A stretch of DNA of 64,000 bases from Treponema sp. J25 (GTDB lineage Bacteria > Spirochaetota > Spirochaetia > Treponematales > Breznakiellaceae). The translations under genes were made by a program, and so were the position numbers. Under the pieces are notes generated by a model. The model was not told the DNA's origin. It saw only the letters and a program-made list of their open reading frames with translations, and did not search any database. Positions within the stretch are counted from its first letter, which is position 1. Each line of letters begins with the position of its first letter. Shown here piece after piece: positions 50,031-59,510 of this stretch. Location of the stretch: assembly GCF_004343725.1 (NCBI RefSeq), contig NZ_PTQW01000003.1, positions 1 through 64,000 on the forward strand, in the 5' to 3' direction.

Positions 50031-51137
50031 ATGAAAGGGCACTTCTTTTTTAAAAGATCAGACAGAGGGCGGGTGATTTCCCGGAACATCCTCTGGACGG
50101 TGGGGGCCCTCTGTGGAATCTTTGTGATTTCCTGTGCCACCATTCCCTCCCGCCCCCTTCCCGAAAAGGATCCCTTCGATGTGCTCCTGAACTCTCTCCT
50201 TGCTTTACCGCCGGGGGGGCAGTTCTATATGGGGGCCCGGATTGCGGATGCGGCAGGCCTGCGGACAGAAATAGAACGAACCCTTCCCGCTAACGAAAGC
50301 ATCCGGCAGGGCTTGAAGGTGACGGAACAGATAAGCATGGTCCTGTATGCAGCCGGGGAGGGGCAAAGTGCATGGGTTGCCCTGTTAGAAGGGCGCTACC
50401 CCGCTTGGCAAATCAATTGGTCCCTCTGGTGGCATCCTGCATGGAAAAAACGCCGTTCTGCGGAAGGAATCCCCTTTTGGTATAATGCTCAAGAGGGCCT
50501 TTCCTTGCAGACAGAGGAGCATACCCTCCTGCTTTCCAATGCTCCTGAGGGGATCCCTTTTAGGGAACTTTTGAACAGGGTAAAGCCAGCGGGGACCTCC
50601 GCTCTTTCTATCGGTTCCCAATCTCCAGTACCGGCAAACGCCCCTTCTTCTTATCCCATGCCGGATAAGAAGGCTTTTTCATTTTTTTCTTCCCGTCAAA
50701 AGGGAAGGGTGATCCTCATTGGCTGGCTTAATGAACCGTTTCAGACCGTTGCCGCTTCTCTTGAAACCCTCTCGGTTCCTCTTTCCGTACCCATAGAACG
50801 GGTTTTCTGGGTACTCGAGGAAATACCCCCGGAGGGTACCGAGAAGGATAGCCCCTATTGCTTGTATCTTGCCCTGCAAACCCCCTCAGTGTCCCATGCA
50901 CGGGCCCTTTCGGCCCTTCTGCGGCTGTCCCAGCGTTTTGCGGGGACCCTGCCTCTTCCCGGGGGGCCTGGACAGGATCCTCTTGCGCAGCTTCTGATGT
51001 CCCTCCTTTCAACAGGGAACATACAACAGGAAGAAACATCTCTTGTTATCGAAAGCAAACCTATTCCTTCGCAGGACATAGCTTTACTTTTTTCTCGCTT
51101 ATTAGTATATTCTACTTCGAAAAAAACGATTCCATAA
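50031..51137 (+). CDS. Predicted lipoprotein of unknown function
   Basis: The 368 residues begin with a basic segment and a hydrophobic signal (RNILWTVGALCGIFVISC) ending in a lipobox-like VISC at about residue 35, so the mature protein is likely lipidated and made a substrate for the Lnt encoded in this window. Two related-looking halves follow, each with a Trp/Leu-rich beta region (WQINWSLWWHPAWKK) and a helical end (SHARALSALLRLSQRF). I recognise no family. TAGGAG precedes the ATG, 4 nt after ileS. It may be a surface or periplasmic protein. Confidence 0.7.
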   Translation: MKGHFFFKRSDRGRVISRNILWTVGALCGIFVISCATIPSRPLPEKDPFDVLLNSLLALPPGGQFYMGARIADAAGLRTEIERTLPANESIRQGLKVTEQISMVLYAAGEGQSAWVALLEGRYPAWQINWSLWWHPAWKKRRSAEGIPFWYNAQEGLSLQTEEHTLLLSNAPEGIPFRELLNRVKPAGTSALSIGSQSPVPANAPSSYPMPDKKAFSFFSSRQKGRVILIGWLNEPFQTVAASLETLSVPLSVPIERVFWVLEEIPPEGTEKDSPYCLYLALQTPSVSHARALSALLRLSQRFAGTLPLPGGPGQDPLAQLLMSLLSTGNIQQEETSLVIESKPIPSQDIALLFSRLLVYSTSKKTIP

Positions 51138-51155
51138 GGTAAAGGGGATAAAGCG

Positions 51156-51437
51156 ATGCCAACCTATGAGTACGAATGCAAAAGCTGTGGTCATGTGTTT
51201 GAAGCTTTCCAGAATATGAGCGATGCCCCCTTACGGTCCTGTCCCCAATGTGGAAAGGACGTTCGTCGTCTTATCAATGGGGGCACGGGTATTATCTTTA
51301 AAGGCTCTGGTTTTTATGTAACCGATAACGGTAAAGGCAAGGGATCTCAAAAAAGCACCTCATCGGAGGCAAAAAAGGATTCCTGTACTTCCTGTGCTGC
51401 CGCTTCGGGTGGTGGTTGTGCTGCTGAGGCGGTATAG
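51156..51437 (+). CDS. FmdB-family zinc-ribbon protein
   Basis: The 93 residues start MPTYEYECKSCGHVFEAFQN and continue RSCPQCGKDVRRLING, the FmdB/CxxC regulatory ribbon, with FKGSGFYVTDN as the second conserved element. A Cys-rich tail (DSCTSCAAASGGGC) follows. The family's function is poorly known; it has been called regulatory. GGTAAAGGGG lies upstream. The 158-bp gap to the next gene holds a dispersed repeat and a terminator-like stem. Confidence 0.9.
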   Translation: MPTYEYECKSCGHVFEAFQNMSDAPLRSCPQCGKDVRRLINGGTGIIFKGSGFYVTDNGKGKGSQKSTSSEAKKDSCTSCAAASGGGCAAEAV

Positions 51438-51457
51438 CCACATAAGGAGAAACAGAA

Positions 51458-51482
51458 GGGGACCATTCCTTTGGTACCCCCT
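51458..51482 (+). repeat. Dispersed imperfect palindromic repeat, intergenic copy
   Basis: 25 bp matching 9848-9872 with two differences. It can fold as GGGG-ACCA with TGGT-A-CCCC (one bulged A), loop TTCCTT. The stem is stronger here than in the gatB copy. Confidence 0.55.
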
Positions 51483-51494
51483 AGGAACAGCGAA

Positions 51495-51579
51495 GGCCCT
51501 CTACACGGTAACGGTGCCCATCATATAAAAAGGTCCTACTTCCGAACAGTGAAAAGTTGAGGCGGAGGGCCCGTTTTTT
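51495..51579 (+). terminator. Possible terminator after fmdB-like gene
   Basis: GGCCCTC (51495-51501) can pair with GAGGGCC (51565-51571) across a long loop, followed by CG and TTTTTT. The loop length makes it uncertain. Confidence 0.35.
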
Positions 51580-51595
51580 ATAGAGAGGAAAAAAC

Positions 51596-52192
51596 GTGTC
51601 ATACGAAAAAATTCCTCTTCTTCCTACAGACAGCGGAGAAGAGGATAGCTTGTTTCTTTCTCTGCTTCTGGATCCCCTCTATATTGAACTGGCCCGTTTG
51701 TTTCGGGAAAGGCCCTGGGGCCCCCTTAAAGGGGCAACCCTCTATTCGGTCAGTTCTATCCCTTCTCATATCGAGGCCCTTGCCGCCCTCTGGTATGTGT
51801 GGTTTGGAAGGCCCCATCAAACGGTGCTCCAGCGAGGAGATACCAGTTTCCAGGCTTTGTTTCTGTATGATCACTGGACTCTCCAGTGGACAGGCTCAAT
51901 TTCAAAAGAAACGTTTTTCTCCGAGCCTATCCTGCAAGGGTCCTTTCTCTTTTCTTCTGCGATGGTAGAATTTCGCTATGGGAGTGAGCGCTGGATTGCG
52001 GTAAGTCCCGATGGAGAACAGGTGTATCATATTCCCCTGCCGGAAGCGCATCCTTCCCTGTACCTCTGGATGGATGCTCCGGGTGGAGTATCCCTTCCCG
52101 ACGGGGCTCTAAAAAAAGCCGCCTGGGATTTTGCCCGGGATATGAAACGACGGTTACAGGTTTCCGCAGAACAAGGGGAGAAATTTCAGTGA
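51596..52192 (+). CDS. Unknown protein, 198 aa
   Basis: Starts at GTG 51596 with AGAGAGGAAAA upstream. No family is recognised. The sequence has alternating hydrophobic strands with many aromatics (LFLYDHWTLQWTGSI, AMVEFRYGSERWIAVSPDGE) suggesting a beta-rich globular fold, and a basic helical end (KAAWDFARDMKRRLQ). No signal peptide, membrane helix or metal motif is seen. It precedes the zinc-ribbon membrane gene by 16 nt, so they are probably co-transcribed. Confidence 0.6.
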   Translation: MSYEKIPLLPTDSGEEDSLFLSLLLDPLYIELARLFRERPWGPLKGATLYSVSSIPSHIEALAALWYVWFGRPHQTVLQRGDTSFQALFLYDHWTLQWTGSISKETFFSEPILQGSFLFSSAMVEFRYGSERWIAVSPDGEQVYHIPLPEAHPSLYLWMDAPGGVSLPDGALKKAAWDFARDMKRRLQVSAEQGEKFQ

Positions 52193-52208
52193 AAAGAGGG
52201 GGGAACCA

Positions 52209-52553
52209 ATGAAAGGAGGAGGAACTCGTCCCCGCTTTTTTTGTGAACACTGTGGCGAGGAGGTTCCCCGGAATGCCCGGGTCTGCCCCCATTGTGGTCG
52301 ATTTTTTGTTCATGTCCGCTGTCCCCGCTGCGGTTTTGTTGGGGCAGAGGATCTCTTTAAAGAAGGCTGTCCCGTCTGTGGCTATTCGGCCTTACCTATT
52401 AATGAAAAGAGACGGGGAAAAGGCTGGTTGCCCTTTGTTCGTTCTTATACCTTTGGTTCTGAAGGCCCAGAGCCCCTTCCCTGGTGGGTGTATGGCTTAA
52501 CCGTAGCGCTCTTGTTGATAAGTCTTACTATTTTTTTCTGTACCCTTTTTTAG
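52209..52553 (+). CDS. Double zinc-ribbon protein with C-terminal membrane helix
   Basis: The 114 residues contain CEHCGEEVPRNARVCPHCG and RCPRCGFVGAEDLFKEGCPVCG, two consecutive zinc ribbons (about 12-30 and 37-59), then a basic linker and one C-terminal transmembrane helix (WVYGLTVALLLISLTIFFC). A tail-anchored zinc-ribbon protein may hold a partner at the membrane. Function unknown. AAAGAGGGGGG-like purines precede the ATG. It is the last gene before the flagellar operon. Confidence 0.75.
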   Translation: MKGGGTRPRFFCEHCGEEVPRNARVCPHCGRFFVHVRCPRCGFVGAEDLFKEGCPVCGYSALPINEKRRGKGWLPFVRSYTFGSEGPEPLPWWVYGLTVALLLISLTIFFCTLF

Positions 52554-52588
52554 TTCTTCCCTCCTCATCTAAGAACTTACAACTTTTC

Positions 52589-52615
52589 TCAGGTTCCGGT
52601 CTTTTTTGCCGATAC
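52589..52615 (+). promoter_or_regulatory. Possible sigma28 (FliA) promoter of flgN operon
   Basis: GCCGATAC (52608-52615) matches 7 of 8 positions of the FliA -10 consensus GCCGATAA. 11 bp upstream, TCAGGTTC (52589-52596) matches 5 of 8 of TAAAGTTT. It lies 19 nt before flgN, the first gene of a late flagellar operon. Confidence 0.4.
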
Positions 52616-52634
52616 TAGAAGTGGGAGGCCTGTC

Positions 52635-53159
52635 ATGAAGATGAAAAAGACCCATAATCCCCACGAAGAGAAGGTGACCCTGTGTCTGCAGCTATTACGA
52701 GAAGAAGTCGCCTTAATAGAACGGATTTCTGCAACCCAGGAGATTCTCCGTAGTGCCCTGAGTAATCGGGAATTCGAAGATCTTCATGTCGTACTGGAAC
52801 GATTACAAAACTATAACGAAGAATTTGTGGCCCTTGAAGAAAAACGAAATACCCTTTTTAAAGAATTGGCCCATGAATTAGAGGTTGATCCTCTTACAAC
52901 TCCCTTTTATGGGATTGTTTGCCGACTTCCGGAACCAGAACGACGGGAAATTACCGATGCCTATCGGCAACTTAAGATTGGAACCCTTCGGGTGCGCCTT
53001 GCCAACGAGACCCTTCAGGACTATGTAACCTTTTCCCGTTCGCTGTTACAGGAAGTATTGCAGGTGGCATTCCCTGATCGGCGGGGTAAAATGTATACCC
53101 CCGATGGTAAAGAACGTCATCCGGAGATGCGAAGCCTTATTTTGAATAAAACCCTGTAG
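52635..53159 (+). CDS. flgN: FlgN-family flagellar chaperone
   Basis: The 174 residues are almost entirely helical (EEKVTLCLQLLREEVALIER, then LERLQNYNEEFVALEEKRNT, LRVRLANETLQDYVTFSRSL) and end in a Gly/Lys-containing tail, as in FlgN export chaperones for FlgK and FlgL. Sequence conservation in this family is low, so the call rests on length, helical pattern and position directly before flgK (25 nt). It would keep hook-filament junction proteins unfolded before export. Confidence 0.85.
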   Translation: MKMKKTHNPHEEKVTLCLQLLREEVALIERISATQEILRSALSNREFEDLHVVLERLQNYNEEFVALEEKRNTLFKELAHELEVDPLTTPFYGIVCRLPEPERREITDAYRQLKIGTLRVRLANETLQDYVTFSRSLLQEVLQVAFPDRRGKMYTPDGKERHPEMRSLILNKTL

Positions 53160-53184
53160 GGTAAGTACAACAAGGAGCCCCTCC

Positions 53185-55062
53185 ATGCAGTCTACCTTTA
53201 TGCCTATAGAAATCGGAAAGCGTTCCCTGGTAGCCCATCAGCAAGGATTAGCGACGGTGGGACACAACCTTTCGAATGCTTCTACCGAAGGCTATTCCCG
53301 TCAGCGGGTAGAATTTACCCCCTTTGAGCCCCTGTATCTTCCTGGGCTCAATCGGGAAGAAACGCCGGGCCAGATCGGTCAGGGTGTGGTGGTGGAACGG
53401 ATCCTTCGAGCCCGGGATGAGCTTTTAGATAAGCGGATTGTGGCCCAGGGGAGTGGAGAGGGGTACTGGGAAACCCGGGATAAGTATATCCTCATGATGG
53501 AACGGCTTTACAACGAACCGGCGGATGTTTCCATCCGGGGACGGATGGACGCGTTCTGGGATGCCTGGCAGGAGCTTTCCCTCCATCCTGCCGATGCGGC
53601 CCCGCGCAAGGCGGTCCTGGAACGGGGGAAAACCCTTATCGATACGATCCGGGAGCGATATAAGGGGCTTAAGAATCTCCAGAACATGGCGGAAGAGGAT
53701 ATTCAGGGAACCGTTAAACGGATAAACGACCTTTCCCGGCAAATCGCAAAATTGAACGAAGAAATCCAGAAAATTCGGGCCCAGGGCGACAATCCCAATG
53801 ATTTATATGATCGGCGGGACCTTTTGGTGGAAAAACTGTCTTCCCTTATCAACATTACTACTGATACGCGAGACCCCGATGAGTTTATCATCCATACAGC
53901 GGGCTTTGTGTTAGTCCAGGGTCGGATTGGTCGTCAGTTTGATCTTGTCAGCGGTATCGATACGGAGGGCTATTCCCGGGTAATCTGGAAAGAAACCGGA
54001 GAAGAGGCCCATTTTGAAAGCGGAAGTTTGGCGGCCCTTTTGGAGTTACGGGATAAAACCGTACGGGATGAAATCCAGAGCCTTGATACGATGACCATGA
54101 ATTTTATCGACCTGGTGAACGACGCTCACCGGGCAGGGTATGGCATAAATGGAAAAACGGGCCTCGATTTCTTTACCGAACATCCCTTTGTTACCAATGT
54201 AAATGGCAATTACGATCGAAACGGCGATGGCCAGTATGATTCTACCTATATTTTCCGTATTACCGGAACCAATAAACTGGAAGAACGGGCCCAGATAGGC
54301 CTTGAAGGAACCATTACCCTGGCTGCGGCGGAAGGTACGGTGGACATCCCCTACTATCCTACCGATACGGTGGCCGATGTGGTGCAGCGTATTAATAACG
54401 CCGGGGCGGAAGTAGTTGCCCGCCTTGACCGGGAAGGACGTCTTACCCTTAAGGGGACTCCCGCGGCTAATCCCGCCAATCCTGATTTTGTGATTCGATA
54501 TGTGGCGGATTCGGGCCGTTTCCTGGAAGGCTATGCGGGGATTCTCCAGAACCGGGGGCCGGAAGGGGCCTTCCGATGGGACCAGGCGAATGCGGTTACC
54601 GCCCTTCGGGGAGAGAGTGGTTCCTATGCGGTAGCCCCCATAGCTCATCCCTCAGGCTGGATAGAGGTGAATCAGGCTCTGGTAAAAGATCCCTTCTCCA
54701 TTGCAAGCGGCTATGGAGAAAACGGTAAGCCCGCCAATCCGGGTAATGGGGAAGCGGCCCTGGAAATCGCTCGCCTGCGCAATACGGTGGTTATGGTGGG
54801 ACGCCTCGGAACCTTCGATGACTATTTTGCCGATGCGGTGGCTCGGGTTGGATTATGGGGAGAACAAAGTGATCGGGCCCTGGAAATCCAGAACCGGATC
54901 ATGAAACAGCTTAAGGATATGCGGGACTCCATTTCAGGGGTAAATATCGATGAGGAACTTTCTCAGATGATAAAATACCAGCATGGCTATGCCGCGGCGG
55001 CCCGTTTTATCAGCACCTTTAATGAAATGCTGGATACTATCATCAATCGACTGGGGGTGTGA
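53185..55062 (+). CDS. flgK: Flagellar hook-associated protein 1 (FlgK)
   Basis: The 625 residues start with the flagellar rod/hook N-terminal block (IGKRSLVAHQQGLATVGHNL, then SNASTEGYSRQRVEF) and end with a C-terminal helical block (DEELSQMIKYQHGYAAAARF ending NRLGV). A large variable central region (300-500) includes an FlgK-like NANPANPDF beta area. FlgK and FlgL join the hook to the filament. It follows flgN by 25 nt and precedes flgL by 6 nt. It is longer than the E. coli protein (~547), within spirochaete range. Confidence 0.95.
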   Translation: MQSTFMPIEIGKRSLVAHQQGLATVGHNLSNASTEGYSRQRVEFTPFEPLYLPGLNREETPGQIGQGVVVERILRARDELLDKRIVAQGSGEGYWETRDKYILMMERLYNEPADVSIRGRMDAFWDAWQELSLHPADAAPRKAVLERGKTLIDTIRERYKGLKNLQNMAEEDIQGTVKRINDLSRQIAKLNEEIQKIRAQGDNPNDLYDRRDLLVEKLSSLINITTDTRDPDEFIIHTAGFVLVQGRIGRQFDLVSGIDTEGYSRVIWKETGEEAHFESGSLAALLELRDKTVRDEIQSLDTMTMNFIDLVNDAHRAGYGINGKTGLDFFTEHPFVTNVNGNYDRNGDGQYDSTYIFRITGTNKLEERAQIGLEGTITLAAAEGTVDIPYYPTDTVADVVQRINNAGAEVVARLDREGRLTLKGTPAANPANPDFVIRYVADSGRFLEGYAGILQNRGPEGAFRWDQANAVTALRGESGSYAVAPIAHPSGWIEVNQALVKDPFSIASGYGENGKPANPGNGEAALEIARLRNTVVMVGRLGTFDDYFADAVARVGLWGEQSDRALEIQNRIMKQLKDMRDSISGVNIDEELSQMIKYQHGYAAAARFISTFNEMLDTIINRLGV

Positions 55063-55068
55063 TAAACC

Positions 55069-56316
55069 ATGAGACGCATTAGCACCGATATGCCCAACAA
55101 CGATATGCAATTCTATCTTCGGCGGCACGAACAGGATCTTTCTACCTTGCAGACAAAGATGGCCACCCAGAAACGGATTAAGGAACTCCGGGAAGATCCC
55201 CTTGCGGCAAGCCATGCGGTCCGCTATGAATCGTACCTTACCCGCCTTAAGCGGTTTGAGCAAAATTCTCTTGCGTCGGTCGATCACTACAAGGTAGTAG
55301 ATGGGCACCTTCGCCAGGCCGTGGATGTGCTCCAACGGATCAGGGAATTAGCGGTCCAGGGTGCCCATGGGGTGTACACTCAGGGGGATCTTAAAAACAT
55401 AGCGGTGGAGGTAAATGAATTATTAAAGGAACTCGTGCAGGTGTCGAACGCCCTTGGACCGGATGGAAAACGGCTTTTTGCGGGGGATAAGGCCTTTACC
55501 GAGCCCTTCCGCATTGTGGAAGGGACTGCCCCCGGCGGAGGCGAGTCAATGATTGTTAGGGTAGAATATCAGGGGGCGGGGAGTAATCGGCGGGCGGAAA
55601 TTGCGGAGAACACCACCATCAATCTTGATATTGGAGGGGGAGAAGCCTTCTGGGCTGAACGGATGCAAATTTTTTCTTCGTTCGATGCTACAGGATATCG
55701 GGCTCAGGCGGCGGGGGCCTTTTATGTGGATGGGTACCGGGTAGAAGTACAGCCCGGAGACACGGTTCATGCCATTGTGGCAAAGATCAACGAGTCCCCG
55801 GCGCCGGTAAAGGCCTACGTGGACCCGGTAACCCGGGGGCTTGCCCTTGAAGGAACTAATCCCCACCTCATTAGGCTGGAAGATGAGCAGGGATCCCGGA
55901 TATTAAAAGATCTGGGCATTCTCCGGGATACGGCCGATCCGGGGGCTCCCAACTGGCATCCGGCCGCCCGGGTTTCGGGTGGTTCGGTGTTTGATATGGT
56001 GATCCGTTTGCGGGATGCCCTTCTTCAGGGAAATACCGATATGGTTGGAAGCCAGGGTATTGGGGGGATTGATCTGGCGCTGGATAATCTGGAAAGCCGC
56101 CTGGCGGAACTCGGCAGTCGTCAGGAACGGTCGGAGGTTACCTGGAAGCGCCTGAATGAGGAGATCCCCGATGTGACCGCTAACCTTGCCCGGGTTTCCT
56201 CCCTGGACTTTGCTCAGGCTGCGACGGAACTCAGCATGCTCGATTTTGTGCATAAGGCCACGTTGCAGACCGCCGCTAAGATTACACCCCCCACCTTGCT
56301 TGATTACTTACGATAG
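55069..56316 (+). CDS. flgL: Flagellar hook-associated protein 3 (FlgL)
   Basis: The 415 residues are flagellin-like: N-terminal helices (DMPNNDMQFYLRRHEQDLST, then QRIRELAVQGAHGVYTQGD) and C-terminal helices (LDNLESRLAELGSRQERSEV, ending TAAKITPPTLLDYLR). The middle (150-310) is a beta-rich insertion. It forms the second hook-filament junction layer. The ATG overlaps no gene; it lies 6 nt after flgK. It precedes fliW by 8 nt. Confidence 0.94.
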   Translation: MRRISTDMPNNDMQFYLRRHEQDLSTLQTKMATQKRIKELREDPLAASHAVRYESYLTRLKRFEQNSLASVDHYKVVDGHLRQAVDVLQRIRELAVQGAHGVYTQGDLKNIAVEVNELLKELVQVSNALGPDGKRLFAGDKAFTEPFRIVEGTAPGGGESMIVRVEYQGAGSNRRAEIAENTTINLDIGGGEAFWAERMQIFSSFDATGYRAQAAGAFYVDGYRVEVQPGDTVHAIVAKINESPAPVKAYVDPVTRGLALEGTNPHLIRLEDEQGSRILKDLGILRDTADPGAPNWHPAARVSGGSVFDMVIRLRDALLQGNTDMVGSQGIGGIDLALDNLESRLAELGSRQERSEVTWKRLNEEIPDVTANLARVSSLDFAQAATELSMLDFVHKATLQTAAKITPPTLLDYLR

Positions 56317-56324
56317 GAGTACCC

Positions 56325-56774
56325 ATGAAAGTAGCAACAAAGGCCTATGGCCTGATTGATGTGGATGAACGACAGCGGATTACCTTCCCCGATGGCTTGT
56401 ATGGGTTTGAAGGACTCAAGGAATACGTGCTCCTGGATGCGCAGCAGCAACCTTTTTACTGGCTCCAGTCCCTGGATAGTGAACAGGTGGCCTTTATTTT
56501 GATAGATCCCTTCTTGTTTCGGCCCGATTATGAACTGGATGTTTCCGATGAGGAACTCCTTGCCATTGGCCTTGCAAGACCCCAGGATGCCCTCGTCTTT
56601 GCTATCATCACCATCCCACCGACGGGCGCTCCTATGACGGCTAATCTGCAGGGACCCCTCGTAATAAACCGGGAGAATCATCTGGGAAAGCAGGTGGTGC
56701 TGACGGATCCTCGCTGGAAGACCAAGCACGATATTCTGGCAGAACTTGAGATGACGAGGAAGGCCCCATGCTGA
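56325..56774 (+). CDS. fliW: Flagellar assembly factor FliW
   Basis: The 149 residues carry the FliW pattern: [51 protein letters not shown] and [16 protein letters not shown]. FliW binds flagellin and also CsrA; when flagellin is exported, free FliW inhibits CsrA, linking secretion to flagellin translation. Its stop overlaps the csrA start by 7 nt, the standard gene pair. Confidence 0.96.
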   Translation: MKVATKAYGLIDVDERQRITFPDGLYGFEGLKEYVLLDAQQQPFYWLQSLDSEQVAFILIDPFLFRPDYELDVSDEELLAIGLARPQDALVFAIITIPPTGAPMTANLQGPLVINRENHLGKQVVLTDPRWKTKHDILAELEMTRKAPC

Positions 56775-57019
56775 TTCTTTCACGAAAGGTTAACGAGAAA
56801 ATCATGATCGGCACCGATATCTCTATTTCGGTGATCGAAATCCGGGGCGATCAGGTAAAACTGGGGGTGGAAGCCCCTGCTGCTGTCAAGGTGTATCGGC
56901 AGGAAGTGTTCGATGCGATCATGAGAGAAAACCGGGCGGCCGCCGAATCGGCTCCGGCCCTCCCCAATCTTCCCCTTACGAAGCCGGAAGATCCCAGGGG
57001 GGACAAAAACCATTCTTAA
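56768..57019 (+). CDS. csrA: Carbon storage regulator CsrA
   Basis: 83 residues starting [20 protein letters not shown] with [20 protein letters not shown] and [18 protein letters not shown]; the RNA-binding Arg44-type residue in [10 protein letters not shown] is present. CsrA blocks translation of flagellin mRNA at GGA sites and is held by FliW. A ~15-residue Pro-rich tail is extra. Its stop overlaps the convergent HD-GYP stop by 4 nt. Confidence 0.97.
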   Translation: MLILSRKVNEKIMIGTDISISVIEIRGDQVKLGVEAPAAVKVYRQEVFDAIMRENRAAAESAPALPNLPLTKPEDPRGDKNHS

Positions 57020-58095
57020 AGCGGTGGATCCTTGTTTTCTTCAAAGATACGATTAAACTCTTCGTGGATTGCATAAAACACGTCAAAAAGATGGGGATCA
57101 AAGTGTTTGCCCCGCCATTCAGCCATTTTTCTTACCGCCGTAAGGTGATCATAGGCCGGTTTGTAGGTCCGTTTCATGCGGAGGGCGTCATACACATCTG
57201 CGATGGTCACAATACGGGCCGCGAGGGGAATCATGGTCCCTTCCAACTGGAAGGGGTACCCCGTCCCATCCCAGCGTTCATGGTGATTCAGGGCAATGTC
57301 CCGGGCCATGGGATTGGGGTAGGTGGATAGAATAAAGGCGCCGTTCTTTGTGTGTTCCTTCATGATGGTCCACTCCCATTCTTCCAGGGGCCCTTCTTTG
57401 TTCAAAATATCGTCGGGGGTACCGATTTTCCCTACATCGTGCATGGAGGCTAAAAACCCAATATCTTCGATAAAATCCCGATCTACCTCTTCATAGCCTG
57501 GTTTATTATAGAGTTCCCGGGCAAGACGGCTTGAATAGTAATTTACCCGCATGATGTGCTTGCCGGTGTCATTGTCTTTTAATTTAGAAGCTTCAAGAAG
57601 ACTTGCGTAAATACTCTGCAGAATTTTCTTGTTTTCTTCGGTTACATCGTCAAAGAGGATGATAAACTGTTCGGGTTCTTCTTTATTTAAAAGGGCAGGG
57701 AACAGGTACAGTTTTGTCTCCAAAGATCCCGCGTCCCGCCGTTTGGTTTTAACAAAACCCTTCCAAGAATAGCCCTGTTTGCCCGTTCTTATATGGAGAA
57801 GCATCTCTTTCATTGCTTCTATACCAAGGGCTTTCCCGAAAATATCAGTAAAATAATTTCCTACGAGGGTACAATAGTTGGTAAAAAGGTTTGCACAGGC
57901 CCGATTGGTAAAGAGGATGCGGAGTTCCTTATCTACGAGGAGCACGGGAAACATGCTATTGATAAAGGACCGCATACAGAGGGGGATGTTTCCTTCGGCG
58001 GGTATACCCGGGGACGGGCTCTCTTCTTCTTCAAGGAATGCTGTTTCTTCTACGGGTTCAAGCATCTCCTCCGCTTCTTCCGATAGGTCCTTCAT
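57016..58095 (-). CDS. PAS/HD-GYP cyclic-di-GMP phosphodiesterase-like protein
   Basis: The 359 residues have an acidic N-terminus (1-30), a PAS-like sensor (about 40-150: [20 protein letters not shown]), and an HD-GYP domain with [14 protein letters not shown] (HD pair) and [14 protein letters not shown] (GYP), then [15 protein letters not shown]. It would hydrolyse c-di-GMP to pGpG or GMP. ATG 58095 has AAGGAAGG 6 nt upstream and overlaps tsaB by 38 nt; a start at 58125 would extend further into it. Its position next to flagellar genes and a PilZ gene suggests motility control. Confidence 0.92.
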   Translation of the reverse strand: MKDLSEEAEEMLEPVEETAFLEEEESPSPGIPAEGNIPLCMRSFINSMFPVLLVDKELRILFTNRACANLFTNYCTLVGNYFTDIFGKALGIEAMKEMLLHIRTGKQGYSWKGFVKTKRRDAGSLETKLYLFPALLNKEEPEQFIILFDDVTEENKKILQSIYASLLEASKLKDNDTGKHIMRVNYYSSRLARELYNKPGYEEVDRDFIEDIGFLASMHDVGKIGTPDDILNKEGPLEEWEWTIMKEHTKNGAFILSTYPNPMARDIALNHHERWDGTGYPFQLEGTMIPLAARIVTIADVYDALRMKRTYKPAYDHLTAVRKMAEWRGKHFDPHLFDVFYAIHEEFNRIFEENKDPPL

Positions 58096-58774
58096 GGTTT
58101 CCTTCCTTTGCCAGTTCCGCATCACTTTTTCTTAAGTACCGGGGGCCCTTCTGGGGATCATCCCCTCTAGGATTAAGTGTATAGCGCTTTTGAGCAATTT
58201 CCAGTAGTTCCCGGGCCTTTCCTTTTCGGGCCCCTGGGTCAAGATAACAATTTGTGCCCCCTATTATGTTTGCTTCTCCTTCATAAAAACGGGGGGCATC
58301 AGGGCCGGTAAAAAGATAGGGCTGTGGTGTACCCCTAAGGAGTTCTGCAAGATGGGATATCTCTATGTCCAGGTAGGCACTGATGGGGGTTCCCCCTTGA
58401 TACAGGGCGGTAAAAACCGAGTGCTTTTTGGCGTCTATCAGGGGCACCACCGTTCCTGGCCAGTGTCGATGGGCCCATCCATAACAGTCCAAGGTAGGAA
58501 TAGCTATGTAGGGAATCCCCAATGCCAGTGCAAAACCTTTTACAGTGGCAAAACCGATTCTGAGCCCGGTAAAAGAGCCGGGGCCCTCCATGCAGCAAAG
58601 GAGTTCTAAATCTTCCCGGGGGCACTGGGCCTGGGCCAGCAGGGCATCGACGAGGGGAATAAGACGCTCCGAATGGTGGAGCCCCCCATCAATTTCGGTA
58701 TACCAGATACCTTTTGCTGTTTGAAGTGCCATCGATAAAATATCTGTCGCCGTGTCCAACGCCAGTATGTTCAT
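58058..58774 (-). CDS. tsaB: tRNA threonylcarbamoyladenosine protein TsaB
   Basis: The 238 residues start ILALDTATDILSMALQTAKG and contain MEGPGSFTGLRIGFATVKGF, the TsaB actin-like fold signatures. TsaB pairs with TsaD and TsaE to make t6A37 in ANN-decoding tRNAs. It lies 16 nt after tsaE, and its 3' end overlaps the HD-GYP start. The C-terminal ~40 residues are low in conservation. Confidence 0.94.
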   Translation of the reverse strand: MNILALDTATDILSMALQTAKGIWYTEIDGGLHHSERLIPLVDALLAQAQCPREDLELLCCMEGPGSFTGLRIGFATVKGFALALGIPYIAIPTLDCYGWAHRHWPGTVVPLIDAKKHSVFTALYQGGTPISAYLDIEISHLAELLRGTPQPYLFTGPDAPRFYEGEANIIGGTNCYLDPGARKGKARELLEIAQKRYTLNPRGDDPQKGPRYLRKSDAELAKEGNHEGPIGRSGGDA

Positions 58775-58790
58775 AGGAGTTCCTTTATAA

Positions 58791-59204
58791 TTACACCATA
58801 AAACGAGGATGGGTAAGGGTGAGTAGCCGGTCCGTTTCTCCTATAATGCTAATATCCACCGAGATTGCTTCTGCTGGCAGTACTTCCTGGATCCGCTCGG
58901 CCCACTCAATAATACAGATCCCGTTCCCGTACAGGTAGTCTTCTATTCCTATAGAAAACGCATCATCACTGCCGCGAAGACGATACGCATCAATATGGTA
59001 GATGGGCATATCCCCTTCATATTCATTTATGATGGTGTAGGTGGGACTCGTCACGGGTTCCTGCACATGCAGGGCCTCCGCAATTCCCCGCACAAGGGTG
59101 GTCTTGCCTACTCCGAGGCCTCCGTATAGTGCAAGCACCTCCCCCTGTGTAAGGCGTTCACCTATCCACCTTCCCCATTGGGTCATCTCTTCAGGGGTGT
59201 GCAC
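58791..59204 (-). CDS. tsaE: tRNA threonylcarbamoyladenosine protein TsaE (ATPase)
   Basis: 137 residues with Walker A in [20 protein letters not shown], then [15 protein letters not shown] and YHIDAYRL, the TsaE layout, and IIEWAERI near the end. TsaE recycles the TsaBD complex by ATP hydrolysis. Small cytoplasmic ATPase, same strand as tsaB, 11 nt after an upstream unknown gene. Confidence 0.95.
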   Translation of the reverse strand: MHTPEEMTQWGRWIGERLTQGEVLALYGGLGVGKTTLVRGIAEALHVQEPVTSPTYTIINEYEGDMPIYHIDAYRLRGSDDAFSIGIEDYLYGNGICIIEWAERIQEVLPAEAISVDISIIGETDRLLTLTHPRFMV

Positions 59205-59215
59205 AGTGACCCGAA

Positions 59216-59476
59216 TCAGGGAAGGCCTCCTGTTTTATCGAGGTGACTGATATGATGCCGTAATTCGCGCAGCAGGGGAAGCAGTGGATATTCTACAGGT
59301 TCTATGATCCGTACCTGAATTTCCCGTTTCCCCAGGGGAGTATGTTCCACGGTGAATTCAATCGTCCGTTCGATGGGATTGTGTAACACCTCAAGCACCG
59401 CCGTGGCCTGAAAGGAACGGCGGTACAGAATAGGGTGTTCCTTTTTCTCTATATTCTTTATTTCCAGGACTTTCAT
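59216..59476 (-). CDS. Small unknown protein, 86 aa
   Basis: No family recognised. It is a compact beta-rich sequence ([40 protein letters not shown]) ending in a helix ([18 protein letters not shown]). Tight position between the PilZ gene and tsaE (34 and 11 nt) implies it is translated from the same transcript and is a real gene. A spirochaete-restricted function is likely. Confidence 0.65.
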   Translation of the reverse strand: MKVLEIKNIEKKEHPILYRRSFQATAVLEVLHNPIERTIEFTVEHTPLGKREIQVRIIEPVEYPLLPLLRELRHHISHLDKTGGLP

Positions 59477-59510
59477 ACTCTATACATACTAAAAGAAAAG
59501 AGGGGCTTTT